Notes: generated from the sequence alone by a model not told the origin. Numbered from the stretch's first letter, positions 15,401 through 22,887 are shown. The stretch: DNA of 23,014 nt from an uncultured Bifidobacteriaceae bacterium (GCA_946891915.1 CAMPNN010000016.1:1-23014); one strand, 5' to 3'. A program made the numbers and translations.

Positions 15401-15407
15401 AACAATT

Positions 15408-16703
15408 ATGGCGATTGGTTTTAATATTCTGCTCATTATGATTTTTTTGCTGTTTGGTTCCGTTTTTGCGGCAACTGAGTTGGCTTTAGTGAGCTTAAGA
15501 AGTTCGCAAATTGATCGCATGGAGATGCAGGATGCTCGTGGCGCGCGTGTTGCTAAAATTGCGCGCGATCCTAATACTTTTTTGTCTGCCTTGCAAATTG
15601 GTGTAACTCTTTCTGGTTTTCTTTCCGCATCCTTTGGTGAGTCCGCGTTAGCGCCTTACGTTGTGCCTGTTGTGCGCTCGTGGGGTGTGCCGGCTCATGT
15701 TGCAGGCCCTCTTACTACAATCTTCTTAACTCTTATTATTTCGTACTGTTCTATAGTAATTTCGGAACTTGTGCCGAAGCGTATTGCAATGCAGCGTGCT
15801 GAGCAAATTTCGAGGGCTGTGGTTCCTGCTGTAGATATTTTCTCGAAAATTTGCAAGCCTTTGATTTGGCTTATTGGTAAGAATACTAACGGTTTTGTGC
15901 GCTTGCTTGGATTTGATCCTAATGAAAAAGAAAGCGAAGTTTCTGACGAGGAATTGCGCGTGCTTGTTAATAGCAATAAGCGTTTAAGTCAGGATGAGCG
16001 CAATATTTTGGATGACGTGTTTGATGCTTCGGAAACAATTGTTGCTGAAGTGATGCGCCCGCGTGCTGACGTGGAATTTCTGGACGGCTCTTTGAGTCTT
16101 GAAGAAGCAGCTGCAAAAATTCGTGAGCTTCCGTATTCCAGATACCCGGTTATTGGCAAGGATTTTGACGACGTTATTGGTTTTGTGCATGTGCGCGACT
16201 TGTTGGATGTTAGAGATCCTAACGCAAAAACTGTTGCAGATGTGACTCGTGAAGGCATTAGTTTGCCTGGAACTTCTAAGCTTCTGCCGAGCCTAGAGCT
16301 GCTTCGAAAGCGCGGAATCCACTTGGCTATTGTTATTGACGAATACGGTGGAACTGACGGCATTGTAACTCTTGAAGATATGACAGAAGAGTTGGTTGGA
16401 GATATTCGTGACGAGTACGATTTGCCTGAAGAATCTGAACAAAGTAATACAAATAAAACCACGGCTTTTGTAAACGGTGTTGCGAAAATCGATGGCGGTA
16501 TGACCATTGAAGATTTTGCTGACATTACAGGCATTGAGCTTGAAGATGGCCCTTATGAAACTGTTGCAGGCTATTTCTTAGCGCATACTGGTTCTATGGG
16601 AAGCGTTGGAGCAGTTTTGCACGATGCAGACGGCTACGATATGACTGTAACTGCGGTTGATGGTCGACGTATTGCTACTCTTGAAGTGCGTCGCCGCGCA
16701 TAA
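15408..16703 (+). CDS. hemolysin-family CNNM/CorC-type membrane protein
   Basis: A 431-aa protein with an N-terminal CNNM (DUF21) membrane domain (about 1-190; ATELALVSLRSSQIDRM and the VSELVPKRIAMQ motif), a CBS-domain pair (about 205-330; EVMRPRADVEFLD, RYPVIGKDFDDVIGFVHVRDLL and IDEYGGTDGIVTLEDMTEELVGDI) and a C-terminal CorC/HlyC domain (about 350-430). Homologues are tied to magnesium or cobalt efflux or resistance, and the CBS pair binds ATP-Mg. The name hemolysin is historical. It has its own promoter and probably a leaderless mRNA. Dps follows 55 bp downstream and could be co-transcribed. Confidence 0.92.
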   Translation: MAIGFNILLIMIFLLFGSVFAATELALVSLRSSQIDRMEMQDARGARVAKIARDPNTFLSALQIGVTLSGFLSASFGESALAPYVVPVVRSWGVPAHVAGPLTTIFLTLIISYCSIVISELVPKRIAMQRAEQISRAVVPAVDIFSKICKPLIWLIGKNTNGFVRLLGFDPNEKESEVSDEELRVLVNSNKRLSQDERNILDDVFDASETIVAEVMRPRADVEFLDGSLSLEEAAAKIRELPYSRYPVIGKDFDDVIGFVHVRDLLDVRDPNAKTVADVTREGISLPGTSKLLPSLELLRKRGIHLAIVIDEYGGTDGIVTLEDMTEELVGDIRDEYDLPEESEQSNTNKTTAFVNGVAKIDGGMTIEDFADITGIELEDGPYETVAGYFLAHTGSMGSVGAVLHDADGYDMTVTAVDGRRIATLEVRRRA

Positions 16704-16758
16704 TTTAAGCCGTAGCAGTAGAATGTAATAGTAATAAAAAATCTAAGGAAGGATAAAT

Positions 16759-17238
16759 ATGGCCTTATTGCATATTTTGCCAGGTCTCGACGAAGCGGCC
16801 AGTGAAAAGGCTGTTGCTGTTTTGCAAAACCGTTTAAGCCATGAGCAGGAAGCTGCTTTGGTTCTTAAGCATGCTCATTGGAATGTTACTGGCCCAGATT
16901 TTATTGCTGTGCACGAAATGCTTGATCCGCAGGTTGCTGAGGTTTTGGCGCAGGCGGACGAAACTGCTGAGCGAATTGCAACTTTGGGTGGCTCTCCACT
17001 TGGACGTGCAGACGATGTTGTTGCAGCTCGCACATGGAAGCGTTTTGCTTTAACTGGTCGCAAGTCAACTAAAGAATATTTGCAGGCTCTTATTGAGTAT
17101 TACAACGATATGATTGCAGATGATCGCAAAGCTATTGCGGAGCTTGATAATCTTGACATTGTGAGCTCTAACATTATTCAGGATCACGTGCAGCAGCTGG
17201 AGAAGTTCCAGTGGTTTATGCGTAGCCATCTTGATTAA
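16759..17238 (+). CDS. dps: Dps family DNA-binding/ferritin-like protein
   Basis: A 159-aa Dps protein, which forms a dodecamer that oxidises and stores iron and protects DNA from peroxide. Inter-subunit ferroxidase ligands are in place: His40 in HAHWNV, His52 and Asp56 in VHEMLD, Asp67 and Glu71 in ADETAERIATLGG. The N-terminal tail is short and not lysine-rich, so strong DNA binding is not guaranteed. AAGGAAGG precedes the ATG. It matters for an anaerobe without catalase. A strong hairpin terminator follows. No obvious OxyR or Fur site was found in the 55-bp gap upstream. Confidence 0.95.
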   Translation: MALLHILPGLDEAASEKAVAVLQNRLSHEQEAALVLKHAHWNVTGPDFIAVHEMLDPQVAEVLAQADETAERIATLGGSPLGRADDVVAARTWKRFALTGRKSTKEYLQALIEYYNDMIADDRKAIAELDNLDIVSSNIIQDHVQQLEKFQWFMRSHLD

Positions 17239-17265
17239 TTAACCTCTGTTTGATTTTTTTTGATT

Positions 17266-17310
17266 CAAGCCGCAACATGCCGTTTTCTTTTTATGGCGTG
17301 TTGCGGTTTG
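17266..17310 (+). terminator. intrinsic terminator after dps
   Basis: CCGCAACATGCC (17270-17281) pairs with GGCGTGTTGCGG (17295-17306) with one G-U pair, extended by CAAG/TTTG. The 3' arm runs directly into the -35 box of the tRNA promoter, so the two signals share bases. Confidence 0.75.
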
Positions 17311-17335
17311 ACATTTTCTGTGTCTGTGCTAATGT
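17308..17335 (+). promoter_or_regulatory. promoter of the tRNA-Ile/tRNA-Ala operon
   Basis: TTGACA (17308-17313), a 16-bp spacer and TAATGT (17330-17335) place transcription start near 17342, about 25 nt before the mature 5' end of tRNA-Ile. A consensus -35 box fits a strong stable-RNA promoter. Confidence 0.7.
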
Positions 17336-17340
17336 AACTA

Positions 17341-17363
17341 CTTGTATGTTTTAGGCATACAAG
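17341..17363 (+). other. 8-bp hairpin in the pre-tRNA-Ile leader
   Basis: CTTGTATG (17341-17348) and CATACAAG (17356-17363) are perfect inverted repeats with a 7-nt loop, ending two bases before the mature tRNA-Ile 5' end. It covers almost the whole leader predicted from the promoter. Confidence 0.6.
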
Positions 17364-17365
17364 TT

Positions 17366-17439
17366 GGGCCCGTAGCTCAGGTGGTTAGAGCGCATCCCTG
17401 ATAAGGATGAGGTCGGAGGTTCAAGTCCTCCCGGGCCCA
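17366..17439 (+). tRNA. tRNA-Ile (anticodon GAT)
   Basis: A 74-nt cloverleaf: acceptor GGGCCCG with CGGGCCC (17432-17438), D-loop AGCTCAGGTGGTTAGAGC, anticodon stem CATCC/GGATG with loop CTGATAA giving anticodon GAT at 17400-17402, and T arm GGAGG-TTCAAGT-CCTCC. CCA is not encoded. It is co-transcribed with tRNA-Ala. Confidence 0.97.
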
Positions 17440-17473
17440 CGGAATTGAGTGATTATTCCATTCAATACCGAAT

Positions 17474-17546
17474 GGGGCTATGGCGCAGCTGGTAGCGCAT
17501 CTGCTTTGCAAGCAGAGGGTCAGGAGTTCGAGTCTCCTTAGCTCCA
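17474..17546 (+). tRNA. tRNA-Ala (anticodon TGC)
   Basis: A 73-nt cloverleaf: acceptor GGGGCTA with TAGCTCC, anticodon stem TCTGC/GCAGA with loop TTTGCAA giving TGC at 17507-17509, and T arm AGGAG-TTCGAGT-CTCCT. CCA is not encoded. It lies 34 bp after tRNA-Ile; here this pair stands outside an rRNA operon. Confidence 0.97.
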
Positions 17547-17554
17547 CAAGCAAG

Positions 17555-17590
17555 GTTCTGGTTGATTTTTCAATCAGAACTTTTTTGTTT
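17555..17590 (+). terminator. intrinsic terminator of the tRNA operon
   Basis: GTTCTGGTTG (17555-17564) pairs with CAATCAGAAC (17571-17580) with one G-U pair, followed by TTTTTTGTTT. Confidence 0.88.
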
Positions 17591-17642
17591 ATCAATTTGT
17601 TTTTTGAGTGCGTGTTCTTAGTTTTGCTTTAACTTGTGTTTG

Positions 17643-17657
17643 TGAGAATGTTTCTCA
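17643..17657. promoter_or_regulatory. Fur/Zur-like palindromic operator upstream of the metal ATPase
   Basis: TGAGAA-TGT-TTCTCA is a perfect 6-3-6 inverted repeat that fits the 7-1-7 layout of Fur-family operators (TGANAAT-N-ATTNTCA) at most positions. A TATGAT at 17672-17677 is a fair -10 box, and its -35 region would fall within the palindrome, so binding would repress. The next gene, 185 bp downstream, encodes a metal-transporting ATPase. Which family member binds (Zur, Fur or another) cannot be told from sequence alone. Confidence 0.5.
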
Positions 17658-17680
17658 TCAAGGCTTATTGGTATGATTAC

Positions 17681-17728
17681 TAAATACAAATAAATATAAA
17701 TAAATACAAATATAAATTAAATATAAAT
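17681..17728 (+). repeat. AT-rich direct repeats before the ATPase leader
   Basis: TAAATACAAATA occurs at 17681-17692 and again at 17701-17712, exactly 20 bp apart (about two helical turns), within a run of AAATATAAAT-type sequence with no G in 17681-17728. It may be a curved or easily melted segment beside the promoter. Confidence 0.6.
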
Positions 17729-17729
17729 C

Positions 17730-17789
17730 TTTACGCCGTGTATTGAGTGCGCTATTTAAGTTGAGCTCAATGGGTTAACAAGGCGTGAA
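17730..17789 (+). promoter_or_regulatory. long stem-loop in the leader of the metal ATPase gene
   Basis: TTTACGCC (17730-17737) pairs with GGCGTGAA (17782-17789), enclosing a second helix ATTGAG (17742-17747) with CTCAAT (17766-17771). The remainder of the leader to 17841 holds repeated GGTTAAC elements (17773 and 17813 region). It matches no metal riboswitch that I recognise. Confidence 0.4.
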
Positions 17790-17841
17790 ATCGTGTGTTA
17801 AACGTCTTAAGCGGTTAACCTGATCAGCGTAAGGAAAGTGT

Positions 17842-20109
17842 ATGCGTAAACTTTTAGCATATTGCCGTCGTGCACCTCAATTAACAGTCGTAACTCTTGC
17901 TTTTCCATTTATTGCGGCTTTCTACTCATGCAATTTGCCTATATTGGCTACTTTCAATGAGCAAATTTATAATTTTTCGCAACAAATCTTTGATTTTTTA
18001 AATCTTGATTACGATATTTCAATAAGTATCAGTCTTGGAAAAACTATTATCGCTATTCTAGTTTTATATACCAGCCTTATTTCTTTGCACAATATGATTA
18101 AAGATTTGCGCGATGGCACTTTAGGCATTGATTTGCTTGCTTTTGTTGCATTACTTGCAACGCTTGGTATTGGCGAATTTTGGGCGAGCTATCTTATTGT
18201 TGTAATGGTTTGGACGGGAGAAGCAATTGAAGATTTTGCGCATATGAAAGCTCAGCGCAATCTATCTCTTTTAGTAAGCGCAGCTCCAAAAACTGCTCAT
18301 CTTATGACTTTGCCAGGTATTGAGCACGGAATGAATCATAATCAAGCAAATGATGAATCCTACGAACCGCCATGTTTGAGTGAAAATCAGTGCAAGCCTA
18401 GCTCGTGTGTTCTGTGCCAGCATGCCGAATTTAGAAAAGTAGATGCCGCTAATTCTAAGCAATCTAATAGTAGCGAGCAAAATAGCGAAAGTAATTGCGA
18501 AAATAATAACTTGCAAAATTGCAATTGTAAACGAAATAATTGCCCATTTTTGCAAGCATCTGCAGACGGCGAAATCTCCTCAAATTTGCAGCGTTACAAA
18601 ACGGTTCCAGTTGATGAATTAAAGATTGGAAACGTAATTATTGTGCTTCCTGGCGAAACTGTGCCAGTTGACGGTGAATTACTAAGTGGTTCTGCAATTT
18701 TAGACACAAGTGCAATTAACGGTGAATCTGTGCCTAGAGAAGTGTATGCGGGAGCTGCAGTGCTTTCAGGCTGTGTAAACGGCGGTGTTGTGCTTATTAT
18801 GCGCGTAACAAAGCTGTCTAAAAACTCGCAGTATCAGAAAATCATGCAGCTTGTTGAGTCTGCTAGGTCGTCTAAAGCTGCAGTAGTTAGATTTGCAGAC
18901 ATGCTATCTGTGCCTTTTACAGTATTGTCTTTTGCGATTGCTGGCTTTGCTTGGAGCTTTTCTGGCGACGCATTGCGATTTGCGCAAGTATTGGTTCTAG
19001 CAACCCCATGTCCTCTGCTTATTGCAGTTCCAGTTGCTTGCATGGCTGGTACTGGGCGTTTAGCAAAACTTGGAATTGTTGTTAAAAGTCAGGATGTGCT
19101 TGAGCAATTAAGTCGTGTAACAGACGTATTTTTCGACAAAACCGGCACGTTGACGGTTAAGCAGCCGCAAGTTGTAAACGTAGATGTAATCGATACTACG
19201 CAGAAAGCTGATCGTATTGTAATGCTCGCAGGCGTGCTTGAAACGTATTCTCAGCACATACTTGCAGGCGGTATCGCTAAAGCTGGAGCAAGCTTGTGGG
19301 AAAACGCTCACCCATCGTCAGTTCCGCAACTTCCTAGCGTACGAGAATACCCTGTAGTGCACAGTGTTAAAGAAACTGCAGGCCAAGGCATTCAGGGCGT
19401 TGTAGACGGCGTTTTGGTGCGTGTAGGCAGGCACAAGTACGTTACAGAGCAAAACACGAATCAAACTATAGGTAAATCTCTTGCAGCAGACGAAATGGCA
19501 ACCTACGTGTCTTTTGATGGTGTGCTGGTAGGAAGAATCGTATTAAAAGACGTGCCGAGAAATAACGCGAAATCAACTGTTGAAAATTTGCGTTCGCTTG
19601 GAGTTAAATCAATATCTATTCTTACTGGCGACGGCATTAAAGCCGCAGCAACCATTGGCAAAAGCGTTGGTATTGATTCTGTGCATGCAGATTTGCTGCC
19701 GCAAGATAAATTAGCATATGTAAAAAAGCACAATTACAATGCGGCCAAAAATAAGAAAGATTCAACCGTAACCATGATGGTTGGTGACGGAGTAAACGAT
19801 GCTCCAGTTCTTGCAGCTGCAGATATTGGTGTGGCTGTAACGGATGGTACGGATACTGCGGCATCGGAGTGCGCGCAAGTTGTTATTATGAACAACAATA
19901 TTGCGTCAGTTGCTGGTGCAATACGCGTAGCAAAACAAACTAAGCGCATTATGGTTCAGTCAGTAATGATTGGAATTGGTTTAGCGATTATTAGCATGAT
20001 TTTTGCAGCTTTTGGCTTTATTCCAGCAGTTATTGGAGCCATGATGCAAGAAATAATCGATGTTATTGCAATTACGTGGGCTTTAACAGCATTGCGCGAA
20101 CGCAAGTAA
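17842..20109 (+). CDS. P1B-type heavy-metal translocating ATPase with cysteine-rich insertion
   Basis: A 755-aa ATPase that pumps a metal ion across the membrane. Seen: membrane helices at the N-terminus, actuator motif INGES (292-296), the transport-site TPCPLL (388-393, Cys390), phosphorylation motif DKTGTLT (Asp432), GDGVNDAP and a final helix with QEIIDVIA. There is no N-terminal HMA domain. Instead residues about 160-240, between the second helix pair and the actuator domain, hold eight cysteines (178, 184, 189, 192, 219, 227, 229, 234) plus several histidines. The nucleotide-domain His-Pro of most P1B ATPases is His-Ile (SQHILA). AAGGAAA precedes the ATG. TPC rather than CPC or SPC leaves metal specificity open. 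Confidence 0.9.
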   Translation: MRKLLAYCRRAPQLTVVTLAFPFIAAFYSCNLPILATFNEQIYNFSQQIFDFLNLDYDISISISLGKTIIAILVLYTSLISLHNMIKDLRDGTLGIDLLAFVALLATLGIGEFWASYLIVVMVWTGEAIEDFAHMKAQRNLSLLVSAAPKTAHLMTLPGIEHGMNHNQANDESYEPPCLSENQCKPSSCVLCQHAEFRKVDAANSKQSNSSEQNSESNCENNNLQNCNCKRNNCPFLQASADGEISSNLQRYKTVPVDELKIGNVIIVLPGETVPVDGELLSGSAILDTSAINGESVPREVYAGAAVLSGCVNGGVVLIMRVTKLSKNSQYQKIMQLVESARSSKAAVVRFADMLSVPFTVLSFAIAGFAWSFSGDALRFAQVLVLATPCPLLIAVPVACMAGTGRLAKLGIVVKSQDVLEQLSRVTDVFFDKTGTLTVKQPQVVNVDVIDTTQKADRIVMLAGVLETYSQHILAGGIAKAGASLWENAHPSSVPQLPSVREYPVVHSVKETAGQGIQGVVDGVLVRVGRHKYVTEQNTNQTIGKSLAADEMATYVSFDGVLVGRIVLKDVPRNNAKSTVENLRSLGVKSISILTGDGIKAAATIGKSVGIDSVHADLLPQDKLAYVKKHNYNAAKNKKDSTVTMMVGDGVNDAPVLAAADIGVAVTDGTDTAASECAQVVIMNNNIASVAGAIRVAKQTKRIMVQSVMIGIGLAIISMIFAAFGFIPAVIGAMMQEIIDVIAITWALTALRERK

Positions 20110-20246
20110 TTTTTAGAAGTATTTTTAGAAATATTTTTATCAATAGTAGAGCAATATTTATTTGAGCATGTTATAAGACGAAACAATGCGCTAGTCTAAT
20201 TATGAAAGCATACGAGTTAGCTTCGCCTATTAATAATTAAGCTGGA

Positions 20247-20357
20247 ACGTAACTTATTTTTTGCAACGTACAGATAACGCTTTTTAGTTACGTAGAAATA
20301 GAAGCAACCTATGCTTGTAGGCCGCGCAAAATAGCGCGAACACGGCAAAACTGCCGT
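20247..20357 (+). other. structured intergenic region before the ferredoxin reductase gene
   Basis: The gap 20110-20371 contains no gene. Three inverted repeats lie in its second half: ACGTAAC (20247-20253) with GTTACGT (20287-20293); CGCGC (20323-20327) with GCGCG (20334-20338); and ACGGCA (20342-20347) with TGCCGT (20352-20357), the last ending 17 bp before GGGGA and the start codon. They may form an mRNA leader or a small RNA. The first half (20110-20246) is AT-rich with no recognisable signal and no clear terminator for the ATPase gene. Confidence 0.35.
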
Positions 20358-20383
20358 ATATACAGCTCAATATGGGGATAATA

Positions 20384-21850
20384 ATGGAAAAAAATAATTT
20401 AAACGAAAATGTTTCACGCGAAACATCTCAATTGCGAATTGCAGTAATTGGTGCAGGTCCTGCTGGAGTGTATTCTTCAGATATTTTCTTGCGTCAGCTT
20501 GCTAAGCGTGGCGAAGAATTAGGACTCGGCACAAGCGCTCGCATTGATCTCTTTGAAAAATTGCCTGTGCCTTTCGGCTTAGTGCGTTATGGAGTGGCTC
20601 CGGATCATCCAAGTATTAAATTTATTGCCGACGCGCTCGAAAAAACTCTTGATAATCCAAATATTCATCTTTATGCAAATGTTGAATTTGGTAAGGATAT
20701 TACTTTAGAAGATTTGCTGGCGCGCTACGATGCAGTGCTGTTTGCAACTGGTGCTGTGGAAGATAGGCCGCTTCGAGGAGTTCCAGGTGCCGATTTAGAC
20801 GGAGTTTATGGTGCTGCAAAATTCGTAGAATGGTACGACGGCTACCCAACTAGCAAGCGCACGTGGCCGCTTGAAGCCAAGGAAGTAGCTGTTATTGGCG
20901 GCGGAAACGTGGCAATGGATGTTGCTCGTGAGCTTTTGCGTGATCCTGATTATTTGCGCGCGCATACGGATATTCCAGACGATGTGTATGAGGGATTATT
21001 GCAGAATCAAACCCGCACTTTGCATTTATTTATTCGCCGAGGTGTAGCTCAAGCGAAATTCTCCGTGCAAGAATTGCGTGAAATGGAAAAGTTGTCCGGA
21101 GTGCAAATTGTTATTAACGAGGACGATTTTGAACTAGACGATGAAACAATAGAAGTTGCTGGTAACGATAAGCTCACGCGCCAAATGGTTGAGGAACTTT
21201 TTGCGATTAGAGACATGGCAGAAGACATGGAAGACGGCGGAGACGTTGATTTTGAAGGAAATCCTGCCAATCGACGCTACGTTATTCATTTCAACTCGGC
21301 TCCGGTTGAAATTCTTGGTGAAGATGGGCGAGTTAAGGCGATTCGTGTTGAGAAAACTGTAACAAGCGCAGATGGCACAATGTCTCGCACAGGTGAATTT
21401 GAAGAATATCCTGTGCAAGCTGTGTACCACGCTATTGGCTACCATCCTGCTGAGGTTGCAGGTATTGCTTACGACGAAAAGCGAACTTTGCTTGCGAATA
21501 ATGACGGCCGAATCGTAACTTCCACCGAAAGCGGCGAAGTGCGCGAACGCTTGTATGCTACCGGCTGGGCTAAAAGAGGACCTGTTGGTTTAATCGGCTC
21601 TACTAAATCTGACGCGCTTCTTATTGTTGACCGCATGCTTGAAGATTTAGCTAAATCTGGACTTATTGCAAAAGATCGTGACGAAAAGTCTATTGACAAT
21701 CTCTTGGAGTCTCGCTCAATAAAACACGTTGATTACGCGGGTTGGAAGCGAGTTGACAATTACGAACGTGAGGCTGGGTCTGTTGAGCAGCGAGCGCGTA
21801 AAAAAGTAGTTTCATCCGAGGATCTTTTAGCGATTGCTTTAGGAAAATAA
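20384..21850 (+). CDS. FAD-dependent ferredoxin--NADP(+) reductase (FprA/adrenodoxin-reductase type)
   Basis: A 488-aa flavoprotein that moves electrons between NADP(H) and ferredoxin-like partners. The FAD-binding motif VIGAGPAGVYSSD lies near the N-terminus, followed by the signature PVPFGLVRYGVAPDH; the NADP-binding motif VIGGGNVAMDVAREL is near residue 170, and the C-terminal GWAKRGPVGLIGSTKSDA matches the FprA-type flavin-contact region. It is somewhat longer than typical FprA. The ATG at 20384 has GGGGA five bases upstream; an ATG at 20372 would add four residues but has no ribosome binding site. Codons near the start encode NVSRETS because the DNA is a near-perfect parS sequence. Confidence 0.92.
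   Translation: MEKNNLNENVSRETSQLRIAVIGAGPAGVYSSDIFLRQLAKRGEELGLGTSARIDLFEKLPVPFGLVRYGVAPDHPSIKFIADALEKTLDNPNIHLYANVEFGKDITLEDLLARYDAVLFATGAVEDRPLRGVPGADLDGVYGAAKFVEWYDGYPTSKRTWPLEAKEVAVIGGGNVAMDVARELLRDPDYLRAHTDIPDDVYEGLLQNQTRTLHLFIRRGVAQAKFSVQELREMEKLSGVQIVINEDDFELDDETIEVAGNDKLTRQMVEELFAIRDMAEDMEDGGDVDFEGNPANRRYVIHFNSAPVEILGEDGRVKAIRVEKTVTSADGTMSRTGEFEEYPVQAVYHAIGYHPAEVAGIAYDEKRTLLANNDGRIVTSTESGEVRERLYATGWAKRGPVGLIGSTKSDALLIVDRMLEDLAKSGLIAKDRDEKSIDNLLESRSIKHVDYAGWKRVDNYEREAGSVEQRARKKVVSSEDLLAIALGK
20410..20425. promoter_or_regulatory. parS-like ParB binding site inside the reductase gene
   Basis: TGTTTCACGCGAAACA matches the near-universal bacterial parS consensus TGTTTCACGTGAAACA at 15 of 16 positions; the one change (T to C) is in the central CACGTG. 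Translation in frame gives VSRET, the peptide typical of parS sites embedded in genes. ParB loading at such sites organises the origin region for segregation. The central mismatch may weaken binding. Confidence 0.65.
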
Positions 21851-21924
21851 TTAAAGCTTAATATTTCTGGTTTGTAGTTAGTAAATACGCAGTATACATT
21901 CAGAAAAATTTAAGTTCTTATTAT

Positions 21925-21930
21925 TAGACT
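21925..21930 (+). promoter_or_regulatory. -10 box for the M48 protease gene, leaderless configuration
   Basis: TAGACT ends 7 nt before the ATG at 21938 and no ribosome binding site is present. No clear -35 box is seen. Confidence 0.35.
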
Positions 21931-21937
21931 GGCTAAC

Positions 21938-22819
21938 ATGTTGAATGGCGCAAGAAATTACCACTATAACAGCGTTAAAGCTGCTCTGTTTTTTGGCGTT
22001 GTGTGGTTTATTCTTGCGCTATTCTGGGTTATTTTAGGTACAAAATTTGCAACGCTTATATGGCTTTTGATTATTGGAGTTGCTTTAAGTGCCAGTGCTT
22101 ATTGGTTTTCTAGCAAGCTTGCAATTTTTGTTATGCGAGCAGTTGAAGTTACCGAGGATGAAGAGCCTGTTTTATATGGAATAGTTAGGGAGATGTCTGC
22201 GCACATCGGGAAACCTATGCCAAGTGTAATGGTATCTCCTCATCAAAGTCCTAACGCTTTTGCGACGGGAAGAAGTGAACGTCACGCAAGCATATGCTTT
22301 ACGAGAGGTCTAATAAACATACTCAATGAGCGCGAGCTTCGTGGGGTAGTAAGTCATGAGCTAATGCATATTTACAATCACGATATTCTTGCTTCTGCAT
22401 TGGCTACATCTACCGCAACAGTACTCACATATGCTGGTTCTTGGCTTGTTTATGTTGGTAACACATATAGTGAAGATGCTCGTAAATATTGTAAATTTGT
22501 TGGTGTGGCTTTGAATATGCTGTTTGCACCTATTGCTGCTGTTATTATGAACTTCAACATACCTATTTCTAGAGAGTTTGATGCAGACAGGGGTGGGTGC
22601 GAAATAACTGGAGATTCTGCAGCTCTTGCTTCTGCACTAAATAAAATCTCTTACGGTTTACAGCTTCATGAGATGAAATCTACTGCAGGATTGCAAGCTG
22701 TTGCCTCGTTAATGATTATTCAACCTTGGAATAATCACGCTTCGACGTTAGTTAGATTATGCGCATCGCATCCGCCTGTAAAAGATCGAATTAAGCAGCT
22801 TATTAGCATGGCTGCGTAG
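21938..22819 (+). CDS. htpX: M48 family zinc metalloprotease (HtpX-like)
   Basis: A 293-aa membrane protease for quality control of damaged membrane proteins. The zinc-binding HEXXH motif is H140-E-L-M-H144 and the third ligand is Glu213 in SREFDADRGG. Two membrane helices lie at about 15-35 and 38-58 and two more hydrophobic segments at about 150-175 and 187-206, the HtpX layout with the active site facing the cytoplasm. The gene is monocistronic by spacing, with a possible leaderless start; no stress-regulator site was recognised upstream. Length and motif order match HtpX. Confidence 0.92.
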   Translation: MLNGARNYHYNSVKAALFFGVVWFILALFWVILGTKFATLIWLLIIGVALSASAYWFSSKLAIFVMRAVEVTEDEEPVLYGIVREMSAHIGKPMPSVMVSPHQSPNAFATGRSERHASICFTRGLINILNERELRGVVSHELMHIYNHDILASALATSTATVLTYAGSWLVYVGNTYSEDARKYCKFVGVALNMLFAPIAAVIMNFNIPISREFDADRGGCEITGDSAALASALNKISYGLQLHEMKSTAGLQAVASLMIIQPWNNHASTLVRLCASHPPVKDRIKQLISMAA

Positions 22820-22858
22820 CGTATAGTTTTTAATAAATATATTTAGTAGAAGAACATG

Positions 22859-22887
22859 TTGAAGCGGTGAGCCTTGCATGATACCCT
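22859..22887 (+). promoter_or_regulatory. candidate promoter of tRNA-Gly
   Basis: TTGAAG (22859-22864), a 17-bp spacer and TACCCT (22882-22887) would start transcription about 30 nt before the mature tRNA. Confidence 0.4.

Noticed and set aside
17366..17546. tRNA-Ile/tRNA-Ala pair as a remnant of an rRNA operon spacer
   Set aside because: No 16S or 23S rRNA sequence flanks them; they have their own promoter and terminator.
17377..17595. Minus-strand open frame across the tRNA pair
   Set aside because: It is antisense to two perfect tRNAs and their terminator.
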